Shown: positions 39,519-49,112, counted from the stretch's first letter. The stretch is 64,000 nt of DNA from Lysobacterales bacterium 63-13 (GCA_001899855.1 MKWR01000014.1:3947-67946); one strand, 5' to 3'. The notes: generated by a model from the sequence alone, not told the origin. Program-made: numbers and translations.

Positions 39519-41174
39519 ATGGCCAACGCAACAACTGCACAGTCCGCGTCCCTGACCCGGGGTCACAAGAGAGTCATCTTCGCATCCAGCCTCGGCACGG
39601 TATTCGAGTGGTATGACTTCTACCTCTACGGCTCGCTCGCCGCGATCATCGCCAAGCAGTTCTTCACGGCGTTGAATCCGACCAGCGGCTTCATCTTCGC
39701 CCTGCTCGCCTTCGCCGCCGGCTTTGCCGTGCGTCCGTTTGGCGCGCTGCTGTTCGGCCGCCTCGGCGACATGATCGGGCGCAAGTACACCTTCCTCGTC
39801 ACCATCGTCATCATGGGTCTTTCGACCTTCCTGGTGGGCGTATTGCCGACCTACGCGTCGATCGGCGTCGCCGCGCCAATCATGCTGATAACCCTGCGAC
39901 TGCTGCAGGGCCTGGCGCTGGGCGGCGAGTACGGCGGAGCGGCCACCTATGTCGCCGAACACGCGCCCAATGGCAAACGTGGCCTGTACACGAGCTTCAT
40001 CCAGACCACGGCCACGCTCGGCCTGTTCCTCTCGCTGTTGATCATCCTCGGCTGTCGCTACTACTTCGGCAAGGATGCGTTTGAAGCCTGGGCCTGGCGC
40101 ATCCCGTTCCTGCTTTCCTTCGTGCTGCTGATGATCTCGGTGTGGATCCGCCTGCAACTGGCCGAATCGCCGCTGTTCCAGCAGATGAAGAACGAAGGCA
40201 AGACTTCCAAGGCACCGCTGACCGAGAGTTTCCTGACCCGCAACAGCCGCGTCGTCCTGCTCGCCCTGCTCGGCGCAACCGCGGGGCAGGCGGTGGTCTG
40301 GTACGCCGGCCAGTTCTATGCGCTGTTCTTCATCACGCAGACGCTGAAGATCGAACCAATCACGGCAAACCTGCTGATTGCCGGTGCGCTGGCCCTCGGC
40401 ACGCCCTTCTTCATCTTCTTTGGCTGGCTGTCGGACAAGATCGGACGCAAACCGATCATCATGCTGGGCTGCCTGCTGGCGGCGGTTACCTATTTCCCGA
40501 TATTCAAGGGACTGACCCACTACGGCAATCCGGCCATCGAGGCGGCTGCGCAAACCAGTCCCGTTGTCGTGGTCGCCGATCCATCCGCCTGCAGCTTCCA
40601 GTTCAACCCGGTCGGCACGAGCAAGTTCACGACCTCCTGCGATATCGCCAAGAGCGCGCTGGCCCGTGGCGGCACGCCGTACTCGAATGAGGCGGTGCCG
40701 GCCGGCACGGTGGCGAGCATCAAGATCGGCTCGACGACAGTCGCCTCGTACGAGGCCTCGGGCCTGTCCGGCGATGCAGCCAAGGCCGAAGCGGACCGCT
40801 TCAACGGCGAACTGAAGGCGGCCATGACCTCGGCCGGTTATCCGGAGAAAGCCGATCCCGCGCGCATCAACCAACCGATGCTGCTGGTGCTGCTGACCAT
40901 CCTGGTGATCTACGTGACCATGGTCTACGGGCCGATCGCGGCCTGGCTCGTCGAACTGTTCCCGACACGCATCCGCTACACCTCGATGAGCCTGCCGTAT
41001 CACATCGGCAACGGCTGGTTTGGCGGGTTCCTGCCGACCATCTCGTTTGCCCTGGTCGCGGCCACCGGCAACATCTACCAGGGTTTGTGGTACCCGATAG
41101 TCATCGCCGTGATGACCCTGGTGATCGGCACCCTGTTCCTGCCGGAAACCAAGGACGTCGACATCTCGAAATAG
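39519..41174 (+). CDS. MFS transporter, metabolite:H+ symporter type, with a large extra loop
   Basis: A 551-residue major facilitator of the MHS group: VFEWYDFYLYG in helix 1, GRLGDMIGRKYTF loop, RLLQGLALGGEYGGAATYVAEHAP, and a second GWLSDKIGRKP loop. MHS members take up organic acids, betaine or proline with protons. Between helices 8 and 9 there is an inserted soluble domain of roughly 120 residues (about 330-452) with two cysteines, absent from most MHS proteins of about 430 residues. It follows the DcaP-like porin gene by 13 nt and is divergent from acs, so acetate or another short organic acid is the likely substrate. A strong terminator follows at 41247. Confidence 0.9.
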   Translation: MANATTAQSASLTRGHKRVIFASSLGTVFEWYDFYLYGSLAAIIAKQFFTALNPTSGFIFALLAFAAGFAVRPFGALLFGRLGDMIGRKYTFLVTIVIMGLSTFLVGVLPTYASIGVAAPIMLITLRLLQGLALGGEYGGAATYVAEHAPNGKRGLYTSFIQTTATLGLFLSLLIILGCRYYFGKDAFEAWAWRIPFLLSFVLLMISVWIRLQLAESPLFQQMKNEGKTSKAPLTESFLTRNSRVVLLALLGATAGQAVVWYAGQFYALFFITQTLKIEPITANLLIAGALALGTPFFIFFGWLSDKIGRKPIIMLGCLLAAVTYFPIFKGLTHYGNPAIEAAAQTSPVVVVADPSACSFQFNPVGTSKFTTSCDIAKSALARGGTPYSNEAVPAGTVASIKIGSTTVASYEASGLSGDAAKAEADRFNGELKAAMTSAGYPEKADPARINQPMLLVLLTILVIYVTMVYGPIAAWLVELFPTRIRYTSMSLPYHIGNGWFGGFLPTISFALVAATGNIYQGLWYPIVIAVMTLVIGTLFLPETKDVDISK

Positions 41175-41246
41175 CAGCGTTCCCGAGAAGCCGGTCGCCC
41201 AAACGACTGGCCGGCAAACGCGCAGATCTCTCCCCTGCGCGCCCCG

Positions 41247-41284
41247 GTGGGGTCGAATCGAAAGATTCGACCCCACTTTCTTTT
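41247..41284 (+). terminator. Rho-independent terminator after the MFS transporter gene
   Basis: GTGGGGTCGAATC (41247-41259), a GAAA tetraloop and GATTCGACCCCAC (41264-41276) form a perfect 13-bp stem followed by TTTCTTTT. This is the clearest intrinsic terminator in the window. It ends the porin-transporter operon and lies in the 328-nt gap 41175-41502, which otherwise holds only the possible promoter listed next. Confidence 0.93.
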
Positions 41285-41343
41285 CAGGCAAGCGCACATT
41301 GCCCGCACCGCGGGTGGCATTCACGGCAGCAATTGCGAATCCG

Positions 41344-41372
41344 CTTGCAAGGTCGCCTCCGACTATGCATTA
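41344..41372 (+). promoter_or_regulatory. Possible sigma-70 promoter of the DUF4097-like lipoprotein gene
   Basis: TTGCAA (41344-41349) and CATTAT (41367-41372) are separated by 17 nt and sit 60 nt downstream of the preceding terminator. They are the best -35/-10 pair in the gap before the gene at 41503. Both boxes deviate from consensus, so this is only a candidate. Confidence 0.35.
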
Positions 41373-41502
41373 TCCGCCCGGGGTCGGGATCGACATCAGT
41401 CTTGCGACTGATATCGACAACGCCAAAGCGCCATGAGGGGACCACGGGCAACTTGCCTGCGGACATTGCGCGAACGGCTGTGGAATCGATGGGACGCGCA
41501 CT

Positions 41503-42369
41503 TTGCGAGTTTTCCTGCTTGCCAGTTTTCTTCTCGGCATCTGTGGCTGTGCCTCGCTGCCGCGCCCGGTTTCGACGCAAGCTGCCGATCCGCCCGCTGA
41601 ACCCGTGGCAGCCGCGGCGGCCGGTGAACTCATCCGTCAGGATTTCTCGGCACGCTTGGGCAGCGGCCAGGCAGTCAGCGTCGACAACCCGTATGGCGAT
41701 GTGCGCCTGCGCTTTGGCGGCTACCAGGATGAGCTGGAAATCAACACCCTCGCACAACAGCCGCAACAGGCGGCGGCCATCCTGCTGCAGCCCGGCGTGG
41801 TCGATGGCATATACCGCATCGCCCCGCGACTTCCCGTCGATACCCTGATTGCCGAAGGCCAACGCCTCGACCTCGTCGTCTTCGTGCCGCTTGGCCACAA
41901 CGTCCAGGTACGCACCGAAAGCGGCGTCATCGAAAGCCGCGGCATCCGCGCCGATATCGACCTGCGCAGCGCCCGCGGCAACATCGCCATCCGCGGCACC
42001 AGCGGCAGCATCAACGCCGAAACCGGGCCGGGAACGATTGAAGCCTCGCTCCTGCGTGCGCCGCCGGGTTCGCGCCAGCATCTGGCCACGAGCACCGGAT
42101 CCATCGTCCTTGCGGTCAGCGACGAGCTCGATGCAAACCTCGAATTGTCGACATCGGCGGCCTTTGCCACGGAGTTTTCCCTGCACGTGGAAAACCTGCG
42201 GGGACAGGAACCGAACAAGCGCGCAACCGCGCAAATCGGCGAAGGAAAAGCCGACGTTATTGTTGAAAGCCGGCGCGGCGAGATCCGCCTGCTGCGCTGG
42301 ACAGGATTTACCACAGTGAATGGAAAGCCCGTCGACGAAGACGAGCAAGCGGATACCGACAGCGATTGA
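41503..42369 (+). CDS. Putative lipoprotein with DUF4097-like beta-helical repeats
   Basis: A 288-residue protein starting with a signal peptide whose likely lipobox is ICGC (Cys near 16), an Ala/Pro linker, then a beta-rich domain with repeating short strands (GDVRLRFGG, SGVIESRGIRADIDLRSARG, GNIAIRGTSGSINAETGPG, GSIVLAVSD). This pattern is that of DUF4097/adhesin-like proteins with a parallel beta structure. The C-terminus is acidic. The start is a TTG at 41503; no better start gives the signal peptide in frame, so the N-terminus is moderately uncertain. Function is unknown; cell-surface or periplasmic scaffold is a guess. Confidence 0.7.
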   Translation: MRVFLLASFLLGICGCASLPRPVSTQAADPPAEPVAAAAAGELIRQDFSARLGSGQAVSVDNPYGDVRLRFGGYQDELEINTLAQQPQQAAAILLQPGVVDGIYRIAPRLPVDTLIAEGQRLDLVVFVPLGHNVQVRTESGVIESRGIRADIDLRSARGNIAIRGTSGSINAETGPGTIEASLLRAPPGSRQHLATSTGSIVLAVSDELDANLELSTSAAFATEFSLHVENLRGQEPNKRATAQIGEGKADVIVESRRGEIRLLRWTGFTTVNGKPVDEDEQADTDSD

Positions 42370-42450
42370 TCAGCCCTGACCGCCATCGTCACGACACCGT
42401 CGATGGCGCCTGAGAATCCAACGATCCAGAAGACGCATGAGGATTTCACG

Positions 42451-45400
42451 ATGAAGTTCCAGAATTGCAGAATTCCGATAGTCCTGTTGAGCCTGCTGCT
42501 GGCATTGCCAGCGCCCGCAGCAGACACGTTTGAAGCCACCGCCGCGAATGGCGTGCAGATCGGCGAACCGGTCAGTGCCGTCAGCATCGACGTCGACCTG
42601 CGCGACTTGCCCACGGCCGCCAGCTGGCGCCCGGGCATGGCCATCAAGGAAGCACACAAGCGCCAGTTCTTTCCGCCCCAGCACGTCAACAGCGCCGCAC
42701 CAAGCTGGTTGCAGACCGCGCCCGACGGCCTGCCCGAGCTGCAGAAGATGTGGGACGACAATGCCTCGCCGTTGACTCTGCGAAGCCCCTCGCAAACCCG
42801 CGTCAGCATCAACAATGCTTCGACCGGCGTCTCCCCCGGCGATCCGGTGGTCGACGTCAGCGCCAACTACATCGTCTACGGCGTCAATGGCAGCAGCGGA
42901 ACAACCTTCACGATCTACGACAAGTCCGGCACCAAGCTGGCCGGCCCGACCACGTTCAAGTCGCTCGCGCCGAGCGGCGATGGCTGCGCCACCTCGGTCA
43001 GCGATCCGATCGTCCTCTTCGACCGGCTCGCCAATCGCTGGTTCCTGCTCGAGATGGGCGGCACTTCGTCCACGGCGAAGATGTGCATCTATATTTCCAA
43101 GACGGAAAACCCGGTCTCCGGCGGCTGGTGGTTCTACGGCTTCTCGACACCGACGCAGAACGACTATCCGCATTGCGGCGTCTGGAACAATGCCTATGTC
43201 TGCACCGACAACGAAGGCGGCAGCAATGTCACGGCCTATGCCTATGACCGCGCCAACATGCTCATTGGCGCGACTGCCCGCGCGCAGCAGCGCTTCGCCA
43301 GCGTCCCGGCGCTGGCCGGCTACGGCTTCCAGGCGCTGACTCCGGTCACCTTCATGGGCGATTCCGCACATGCGCCGCCAACATCGACGAAGCAGGTTCT
43401 CGCCCGCCACAACGATGACGAGGCGCATGCCGGTGGTTCGGCGGACACCACGCGTGATTTCATCAATCTCTACTCGATCAACATCGACTGGAACACGCCG
43501 GCCAACAGCGGCATCTCGACCCTGCCGCGCATTGCCATCACCGAATTCAACAGCTGGTTCCGTGACTATTCGACCTTTGCCACGGTGCCGCAGCCGGGCT
43601 CCACATCACGGCTTGATCCGATCCGCGAAGTGATCCTCAACTCGCTGGTCTACCGCAATCTCGGCAGCTACGAATCGATCGTCGGCCAGTTCGCAACCAA
43701 CGTGAACGCGGCACGCAGCGGCACCACGGTCAACGCCGGCATCCGCTGGTTCGAGTTGCGCCGCACCGGCGGTGGCAACTGGACGCTGCAGCAGGAAGGC
43801 ACCTACGCGCCGGGCGACAGCAGCACGCACCACCTGGTCGGCACCATCGCCACCGACAACAAGGGCAACATCGGCCTCGGCTACAACACGACCAAGACTT
43901 CCACGCCCACGGTTTACGCCACACTTGGTTACACCGGGCGCATGGCCGGCGATCCGGCTGGCGTGATGACCCTCGGCGAAAACACCGTCGCCGCAGGCAG
44001 CGCTGCCGAGACATCGGGGCGCTGGGGCGACTACTACCAGATGGCGGTCGATCCCACCGACGATTGCACGTTCTGGATGGTCGGCATGTATCGCCCGGCC
44101 AGCAGCTGGAACACCCGCATCCAGGATTTCAAGTTCAGCGATTGCGGCGCGGCACCGACCACCTATTCGGTCTCCGGCACGGTCAGCACGGCAACCGGCG
44201 TCGGCATTGCCGGCGTCACCGTCAGCACCGGCTCGGTCAGCACGACGACCAATTCAAGCGGTGCCTACACCCTCGGCAGCCTGGCCAATGGCGGTTACAG
44301 CCTGACGCCGAGCCTCGGTGGCTACGCCTTCTCGCCGAGCAGCCGCAGCGTGACGGTGAGCGGTGCCAACGTGTCCGGGCAGAACTTCACCGGCACGCCG
44401 ACCGCGAACAATGCACCGGTTGCCAACTTCACCTTCACCACCAGCAACCTGGTCGCCAGCTTCACCGACACTTCCACGGATGCCGACGGCACGATCGCCT
44501 CGCGTTCGTGGAATTTCGGTGACAGCACGACTTCGACCGCAACCAATCCAGGCCACACCTACGCCGCGGCCGGCACCTACAGCGTCAGCCTGACGGTGAC
44601 CGACAACGGTGGCGCCAGCAACAGCATCAGCAAGTCGGTGACGGTCACCGCACCGCCGAGCAACGTGCTGCAAAACGGCGTCACCGTCAGCGGCCTCGCC
44701 GCCAGCACCGGCAATGACGTCAACTACACGATGAGCGTGCCGGCCGGTGCCAGCGCACTCAACTTCGTCATGTCGGGCGGCACCGGCGATGCCGACTTGT
44801 ATGTCCGCTTTGGCAGCGCACCCACGGACACGACCTACGACTGCCGTCCGTATGCCAGTGGCAACTCGGAATCCTGCCCGATCAACCCGGCCCAGGTCGG
44901 CACCTACTACGTGCGCGTGAAGGCCTATTCGACCTTCTCCGGCGTGTCCCTGACCGGCAGTTACTCGACCACCAGCAACAGCCCGCCGACGGCGAATTTC
45001 AGCTTCACCAGCAGTGCGCTGACGGCGAACTTCACCGATACCTCGACCGACAGCGACGGCACGATCGCCTCGCGCTCCTGGAACTTCGGCGATGGTGGTT
45101 CATCGACTTCGGCCAACCCGAGCCATGCCTATGCCGCGGCGGGCACCTACAGCGTGACGCTGACGGTGACCGACAACGGCGGGGCGACCAACTCGACGAC
45201 GAAGTCGGTCACGGTCACCGCTCCGGGCGGCTGCACGCCGTCGGGCACGGTGCTCTGCAACGGCACCGTCATCAGCGGCCTGTCGGCAACCAAGAACAAC
45301 TGGACCGCAACCTACACCCTGGTGGTTCCAGCGGGTGCGACCAACCTGAACATCTCGATCGCCGGCGGCAGCGGTGACGCCGATCTCTATGTGCGACTCG

Positions 45401-45561
45401 GATCGGCACCGACCACGACCAGCTACACCTGCCGTCCGTACAAGTCGGGCAACAACGAAACCTGTTCGTTTGCAGCGCCCACGGCAGGCACCTACTACGT
45501 GAAGATCCGCGCTTATGCGGCCTTCTCGGGTGTCACCCTGAGCAACAGTTTCACCCCCTGA
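42451..45561 (+). CDS. Large secreted protein with PKD and pre-peptidase C-terminal (PPC) repeats
   Basis: A 1036-residue exported protein. After a signal peptide (cleaved near APAADT) comes a roughly 540-residue N-terminal region without a recognisable protease motif, rich in beta-strands and aromatic turns, possibly a propeller. Then follow a carboxypeptidase-regulatory-like domain (about 571-650), PKD domain 1 (652-735), PPC domain 1 (738-840), PKD 2 (847-925) and PPC 2 (928-1036). The two PKD-PPC units are near duplicates. PPC domains usually follow secreted proteases and are removed on maturation; here no catalytic domain is seen. The ATG at 42451 is chosen for the signal peptide. A bidirectional terminator follows. 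Confidence 0.85.
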   Translation: MKFQNCRIPIVLLSLLLALPAPAADTFEATAANGVQIGEPVSAVSIDVDLRDLPTAASWRPGMAIKEAHKRQFFPPQHVNSAAPSWLQTAPDGLPELQKMWDDNASPLTLRSPSQTRVSINNASTGVSPGDPVVDVSANYIVYGVNGSSGTTFTIYDKSGTKLAGPTTFKSLAPSGDGCATSVSDPIVLFDRLANRWFLLEMGGTSSTAKMCIYISKTENPVSGGWWFYGFSTPTQNDYPHCGVWNNAYVCTDNEGGSNVTAYAYDRANMLIGATARAQQRFASVPALAGYGFQALTPVTFMGDSAHAPPTSTKQVLARHNDDEAHAGGSADTTRDFINLYSINIDWNTPANSGISTLPRIAITEFNSWFRDYSTFATVPQPGSTSRLDPIREVILNSLVYRNLGSYESIVGQFATNVNAARSGTTVNAGIRWFELRRTGGGNWTLQQEGTYAPGDSSTHHLVGTIATDNKGNIGLGYNTTKTSTPTVYATLGYTGRMAGDPAGVMTLGENTVAAGSAAETSGRWGDYYQMAVDPTDDCTFWMVGMYRPASSWNTRIQDFKFSDCGAAPTTYSVSGTVSTATGVGIAGVTVSTGSVSTTTNSSGAYTLGSLANGGYSLTPSLGGYAFSPSSRSVTVSGANVSGQNFTGTPTANNAPVANFTFTTSNLVASFTDTSTDADGTIASRSWNFGDSTTSTATNPGHTYAAAGTYSVSLTVTDNGGASNSISKSVTVTAPPSNVLQNGVTVSGLAASTGNDVNYTMSVPAGASALNFVMSGGTGDADLYVRFGSAPTDTTYDCRPYASGNSESCPINPAQVGTYYVRVKAYSTFSGVSLTGSYSTTSNSPPTANFSFTSSALTANFTDTSTDSDGTIASRSWNFGDGGSSTSANPSHAYAAAGTYSVTLTVTDNGGATNSTTKSVTVTAPGGCTPSGTVLCNGTVISGLSATKNNWTATYTLVVPAGATNLNISIAGGSGDADLYVRLGSAPTTTSYTCRPYKSGNNETCSFAAPTAGTYYVKIRAYAAFSGVTLSNSFTP

Positions 45562-45589
45562 ATGCTGGCCCGGCATTGAGTCGGGCGAG

Positions 45590-45634
45590 CATGAAAACAG
45601 CGGCGACCGGAGCAATCCGGTCGCCGTTTTCATG
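45590..45634. terminator. Bidirectional terminator between convergent genes
   Basis: CATGAAAAC-(3-nt bulge)-GGCGACCGG pairs with CCGGTCGCC-GTTTTCATG across a 6-nt loop, an 18-bp stem with flanking A and T tracts so that both strands end in a U-rich arm. It serves the secreted-protein gene ending at 45561 and the minus-strand zinc finger gene ending at 45665. Confidence 0.85.
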
Positions 45635-45664
45635 AGCACAACGCAAAGGCCGGCGCAATCAGGC

Positions 45665-45931
45665 TCAGCGCAACTGGCTGTCCTTGCTGCCGCGACGGTT
45701 GATTGCCGAACCGGCACGTGCCTCGCGATCGAATGCTTCCTGGCAGGTCACGCACAGGCGCACGCCCGGGACGGCCTTGCGCCGCGCCTCGGGAATCTTC
45801 GCCGCGCACTCTTCGCAATGCTTCAACCCGGGCCCCTTGCCCAGGCGCGTGCGCGCACGCGCGATGCCCTCCTTGATCGTGGCATCGATCTGATCCTGCA
45901 CGGCACCATCGCCGGCCCATCCGGTTGCCAT
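45665..45931 (-). CDS. DksA/TraR family C4 zinc finger protein (YbiI-like)
   Basis: An 88-residue protein with the MATGWAGDGAVQDQID start and a four-Cys zinc finger (Cys39, 42, 60 and 63: CEEC and CVTC) as in YbiI and TraR, short relatives of the RNA polymerase-binding factor DksA. It lacks the long coiled coil of DksA, so its effect on transcription is uncertain. The ATG at 45931 has GGAGGAGG 7 nt upstream; the longer frame is not conserved. It stands alone, convergent with the PKD/PPC gene and divergent from the MATE pump. Confidence 0.9.
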   Translation of the reverse strand: MATGWAGDGAVQDQIDATIKEGIARARTRLGKGPGLKHCEECAAKIPEARRKAVPGVRLCVTCQEAFDREARAGSAINRRGSKDSQLR

Positions 45932-46134
45932 GTCTGCCTCCTCCAACTCCGTCCGATCACCACCGATCCGCACGGCACCCGGTTGAATCCACGCAGGCCC
46001 CGGCAAATCGGTCTTTGCCCCGATCTGGGGGCACCCGGGCAAATGGCAATCGTCAGGCCGGACAGACTGCCGCATAATCCGCCGCGCCGTGCGCTCCCGC
46101 CCGGCGCGATTCGCCTGCACGACAAGGGACACCC

Positions 46135-47478
46135 ATGAAGGATCTCACCACCGGGTCGATTTCCCGCCATATCGTCGAGATGGCCGTGCCGATGGCGATC
46201 GGCATGCTCATCCAGACCCTGTATTTCCTTGTCGACCTGTATTTCGTCGCGCGCCTGGGCGATGCGGCAATTGCCGGAGTAAGCCTCGGCGGCACGCTCA
46301 TGTACGTCGTCCTTGGCCTGACCCAGATGCTCGGCGTCGGCACCGTGGCCTTGATCTCGCACGCGGTCGGGCGCAAGGATCAGGCCGATGCCAACCTGAT
46401 CTTCAACCAGTCCATCGTCCTCTCCGTCCTGTGCGCGGCACTGACCCTGGCCGGCGGTTACACACTGGGGATCCGCTACCTGCAATCGGTCGCCGCCGAT
46501 GCCGCAACCGTTGCCGCCGGCATTTCGTATATTCATTTCTATATTCCCGGGCTGGCCTTGCAGTTTGCCCTGATCGCGATGGGTTCAGCCTTGCGCGGCA
46601 CCGGCATCGTCAAGCCGACGATGATCGTGCAGGTACTGACCTTGCTGCTCAACATCGTGCTGGCGCCGATCCTGATCGCCGGCTGGGGCACCGGACACGC
46701 ACTCGGCGTCGCCGGTGCCGGGCTGGCCAGTTCAATCGCGATTGCCGCCGGCGTGCTGATGATGGCGATCTATTTCGCGCGCATGGAAAAATATGTCGGC
46801 TTCCATGGTGACCTCTGGCGGCCACGCATGCAGACCTGGAAACGCATGCTGGCGATCGGCTTCCCGGCCGGTGGCGAGTTCGCCCTGATGTTCGTTTTCA
46901 TGGCGGTGATCTACAGCGTGATCCGCGATTTCGGCGCACCGGCCCAGGCTGGATTCGGCGTCGGCGGACGCGTCATGCAGGCAATCTTCCTGCCGGCAAT
47001 GGCAATCGCGTTCTCGACGCCGGCAGTGGCCGGGCAGAACTTCGGCGCGCACAAGGCCGAGCGCGTGCATGCGACCTTCCGCGATGCGGTGTTGATGAGC
47101 AGCGTGGTCATGTTCGGCCTGACCCTGCTTTGCCAATGGGATCCGGCGTGGTTCATATCCCGCTTCACCAGCGAGGCCGAGGTCATCGCGGTCGGCAGCG
47201 TGTTCCTGCAGATCATTTCGCTCAACTTCGTCGCCCAGGGCATCATCTTCACCTGCTCCGGGATGTTCCAGGCACTCGGCAACACCTGGCCGGCACTGGC
47301 CAGCACGGCGACGCGCCTGCTGACCTTTGTCGCACTCGCGCTGTGGCTGGCGGATCGGCCCGGCTTTCGCCTCGAACACGTCTGGTATCTGTCGGTGGCG
47401 ACCGTGGCCTTGCAGGCGGTCATGAGCTGGCTGCTGCTGCGCTGGCAGATGCGCAAGCGGCTGGCTGCATGGAGCTGA
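46135..47478 (+). CDS. MATE family multidrug/Na+ efflux transporter
   Basis: A 447-residue inner membrane protein with twelve predicted helices in two similar halves. MAVPMAIGMLIQTLYFLVD at the start, GVGTVALISHAVGRKD, and FSTPAVAGQNFGAHKAERV in the second half are MATE signatures. Such pumps export cationic compounds using sodium or protons; the substrate is not predictable. The ATG at 46135 has a weak ribosome site. It converges on the EAL-like gene with a 29-nt gap. Confidence 0.92.
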   Translation: MKDLTTGSISRHIVEMAVPMAIGMLIQTLYFLVDLYFVARLGDAAIAGVSLGGTLMYVVLGLTQMLGVGTVALISHAVGRKDQADANLIFNQSIVLSVLCAALTLAGGYTLGIRYLQSVAADAATVAAGISYIHFYIPGLALQFALIAMGSALRGTGIVKPTMIVQVLTLLLNIVLAPILIAGWGTGHALGVAGAGLASSIAIAAGVLMMAIYFARMEKYVGFHGDLWRPRMQTWKRMLAIGFPAGGEFALMFVFMAVIYSVIRDFGAPAQAGFGVGGRVMQAIFLPAMAIAFSTPAVAGQNFGAHKAERVHATFRDAVLMSSVVMFGLTLLCQWDPAWFISRFTSEAEVIAVGSVFLQIISLNFVAQGIIFTCSGMFQALGNTWPALASTATRLLTFVALALWLADRPGFRLEHVWYLSVATVALQAVMSWLLLRWQMRKRLAAWS

Positions 47479-47507
47479 GACTCGCCTGATCGTCGCGCGA
47501 CCCGCGC

Positions 47508-49112
47508 TCAGAAGGCCGCGGAGAAATCGTAATCCAGGCGTGCGCCGGTTGCGGCAAGCTTGCGTCCGCGCAGGTAATCGATGCCCAGCGCGGCCAGGCG
47601 ACTGACCGCTCCGGTATCGGACACCGAATCGACGATCAGCTGGCGCCCGCTTTCCTTGAAGCCCCGCGTGGCCGCAGTGAACTCCGCATCCGTGTTCTCG
47701 GCCACGGTGGCGTAGGGAATGCGCAGGAAATCAACCGGAAACTTTGTCCACAATGCCAGTTGCGCAAGGTCCCCGCACTGGTCACTCAGGCTGACGCGCA
47801 CGCCAAAGCGGCGCAGGCGCACGATGCACATGAGGTTTTCCTTTTCCGTCAGCTCGCGGCTTGCCTCCAGCTCGACAATCAGGCGATCGCGCAGCTGCGG
47901 GCGTCGGCGCAACTCCTCGACCAGCCAGCGCCAGGCCATGCCGTGCAAGGTATCGAGTTCGACCGGCACGACCAGGCGCGTGCTGCGGCCGGCGCGACAT
48001 TCCTGTTCGAGTGTCTCGAAGGCCTGGAACAGGCTGATGCGGTTGATCATGATCATCGCCCCGGCGGCGCGCGCCAGGCGCAGGTATTCACGCCGGTAGA
48101 CGCCGCCGAGCGGCGCGCGCGCATCACGCAACTTTGCGTGCACGGAATACAGTTCGCCCGCCTGGGTGCTGGCTGGCAGCAAGGGCTGGAACTCGACAAT
48201 GACATTCCTGCCGGCCCTGGCATCGGCGACCCACTCGCGAATGATCAGCACGCGTTCGGCGGGCATCGGCTCGAACTCGCGCGTCAGCACGCCTTCAGGG
48301 CGATTGCCGCCATGCCGGCTGGCGATGCCTTGCGCCGCATAAGCCGTCGAAAACCATTCCTGGGCGCGATCCGCACAAGGCGCGGATGGCGCCAGGGCGA
48401 GGCCGATTGAAACCGACAAGTCCAGCGCCTCGTCGCCAACCAGGAACGGCTCGGCGGCAATGCTCGTGCAAATGCGCGCCGCCACATCCGACACTTCCGC
48501 GGCCGTCTTGCGCTGCACCAGCACGCCGAAACCATATTCAAGCCAGAGGGTGACCGTATCCCCCGCTTCAAGCACCGCGGCAATGCGCGTGGACATGCTT
48601 TCCTCAAGCGCGAAAACGGCCGTTCGATCGAGGCGCGCATCCAGTGTTGCCGCCTGGTCGAGTTGTATGGCCATGAGCACGCTGACGCGGGATTCGGATT
48701 CGCGCAGCGAAGACAGTTGCGCGAGGAAATCGGAGCGTCGCAGCATGCTGCCAGCCAGCCCGCCCGATTGCGCATCAACATCCGACGCGGCAGCGGAACT
48801 CCCGCCCAGGCTGGCATGCGCACGAACCGCGCTTTTGCCGGCATCGGTTTCCCGCCGTTCCGCCAATGCCGGCACGGCGGCTGCAGGGCGGCCGGCACCA
48901 CGCACGACGGCCGGCAGGCAACCCGGATTCGGACACGCTGAAACCACCCAGCCGGCCTTGATCCAGGGCGTTTGCCATCCCGGCGGCAGCGTCGTCCCGG
49001 CGGGATACAGCATGATTGCGCTTTTCGGCAGCACATCGCCGCCCGTGGGCTGCGCTTGCCCTGCATGCGGCGCATCCTGCGCAAATTGCTGCGGGACTGC
49101 TTCCATTCCCAT
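47508..49112 (-). CDS. Degenerate GGDEF-EAL domain protein (FimX-like)
   Basis: A 534-residue cytosolic protein with no membrane segment. After an unusual N-terminal part (about 1-120) containing PAGTTLPPGWQTPW and a CPNPGC pair, residues 124-265 fold like GGDEF, but the signature is replaced by LEYGFGVLV at 191-199. Residues 300-530 resemble EAL, yet EAL-x-L is replaced by VHAKLRD, and the metal ligands are not recognisable (VELEASRE, CGDLAQLALWTKFPVDFLR, GIDYLRGRKL). Both enzyme activities should be absent. Xanthomonas and Pseudomonas FimX are similar inactive pairs that bind c-di-GMP through the EAL fold and act in type IV pili. A receptor role here is inference. The start at 49112 is the longest plausible one. 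Confidence 0.85.
   Translation of the reverse strand: MGMEAVPQQFAQDAPHAGQAQPTGGDVLPKSAIMLYPAGTTLPPGWQTPWIKAGWVVSACPNPGCLPAVVRGAGRPAAAVPALAERRETDAGKSAVRAHASLGGSSAAASDVDAQSGGLAGSMLRRSDFLAQLSSLRESESRVSVLMAIQLDQAATLDARLDRTAVFALEESMSTRIAAVLEAGDTVTLWLEYGFGVLVQRKTAAEVSDVAARICTSIAAEPFLVGDEALDLSVSIGLALAPSAPCADRAQEWFSTAYAAQGIASRHGGNRPEGVLTREFEPMPAERVLIIREWVADARAGRNVIVEFQPLLPASTQAGELYSVHAKLRDARAPLGGVYRREYLRLARAAGAMIMINRISLFQAFETLEQECRAGRSTRLVVPVELDTLHGMAWRWLVEELRRRPQLRDRLIVELEASRELTEKENLMCIVRLRRFGVRVSLSDQCGDLAQLALWTKFPVDFLRIPYATVAENTDAEFTAATRGFKESGRQLIVDSVSDTGAVSRLAALGIDYLRGRKLAATGARLDYDFSAAF

Noticed and set aside
41247-41284. GGGTCGAATC stretch resembling the T-arm of a tRNA
   Set aside because: The sequence forms a perfect terminator hairpin with a GAAA loop and T-run, and no acceptor or anticodon arm is nearby. 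I found no tRNA or rRNA anywhere in the window.
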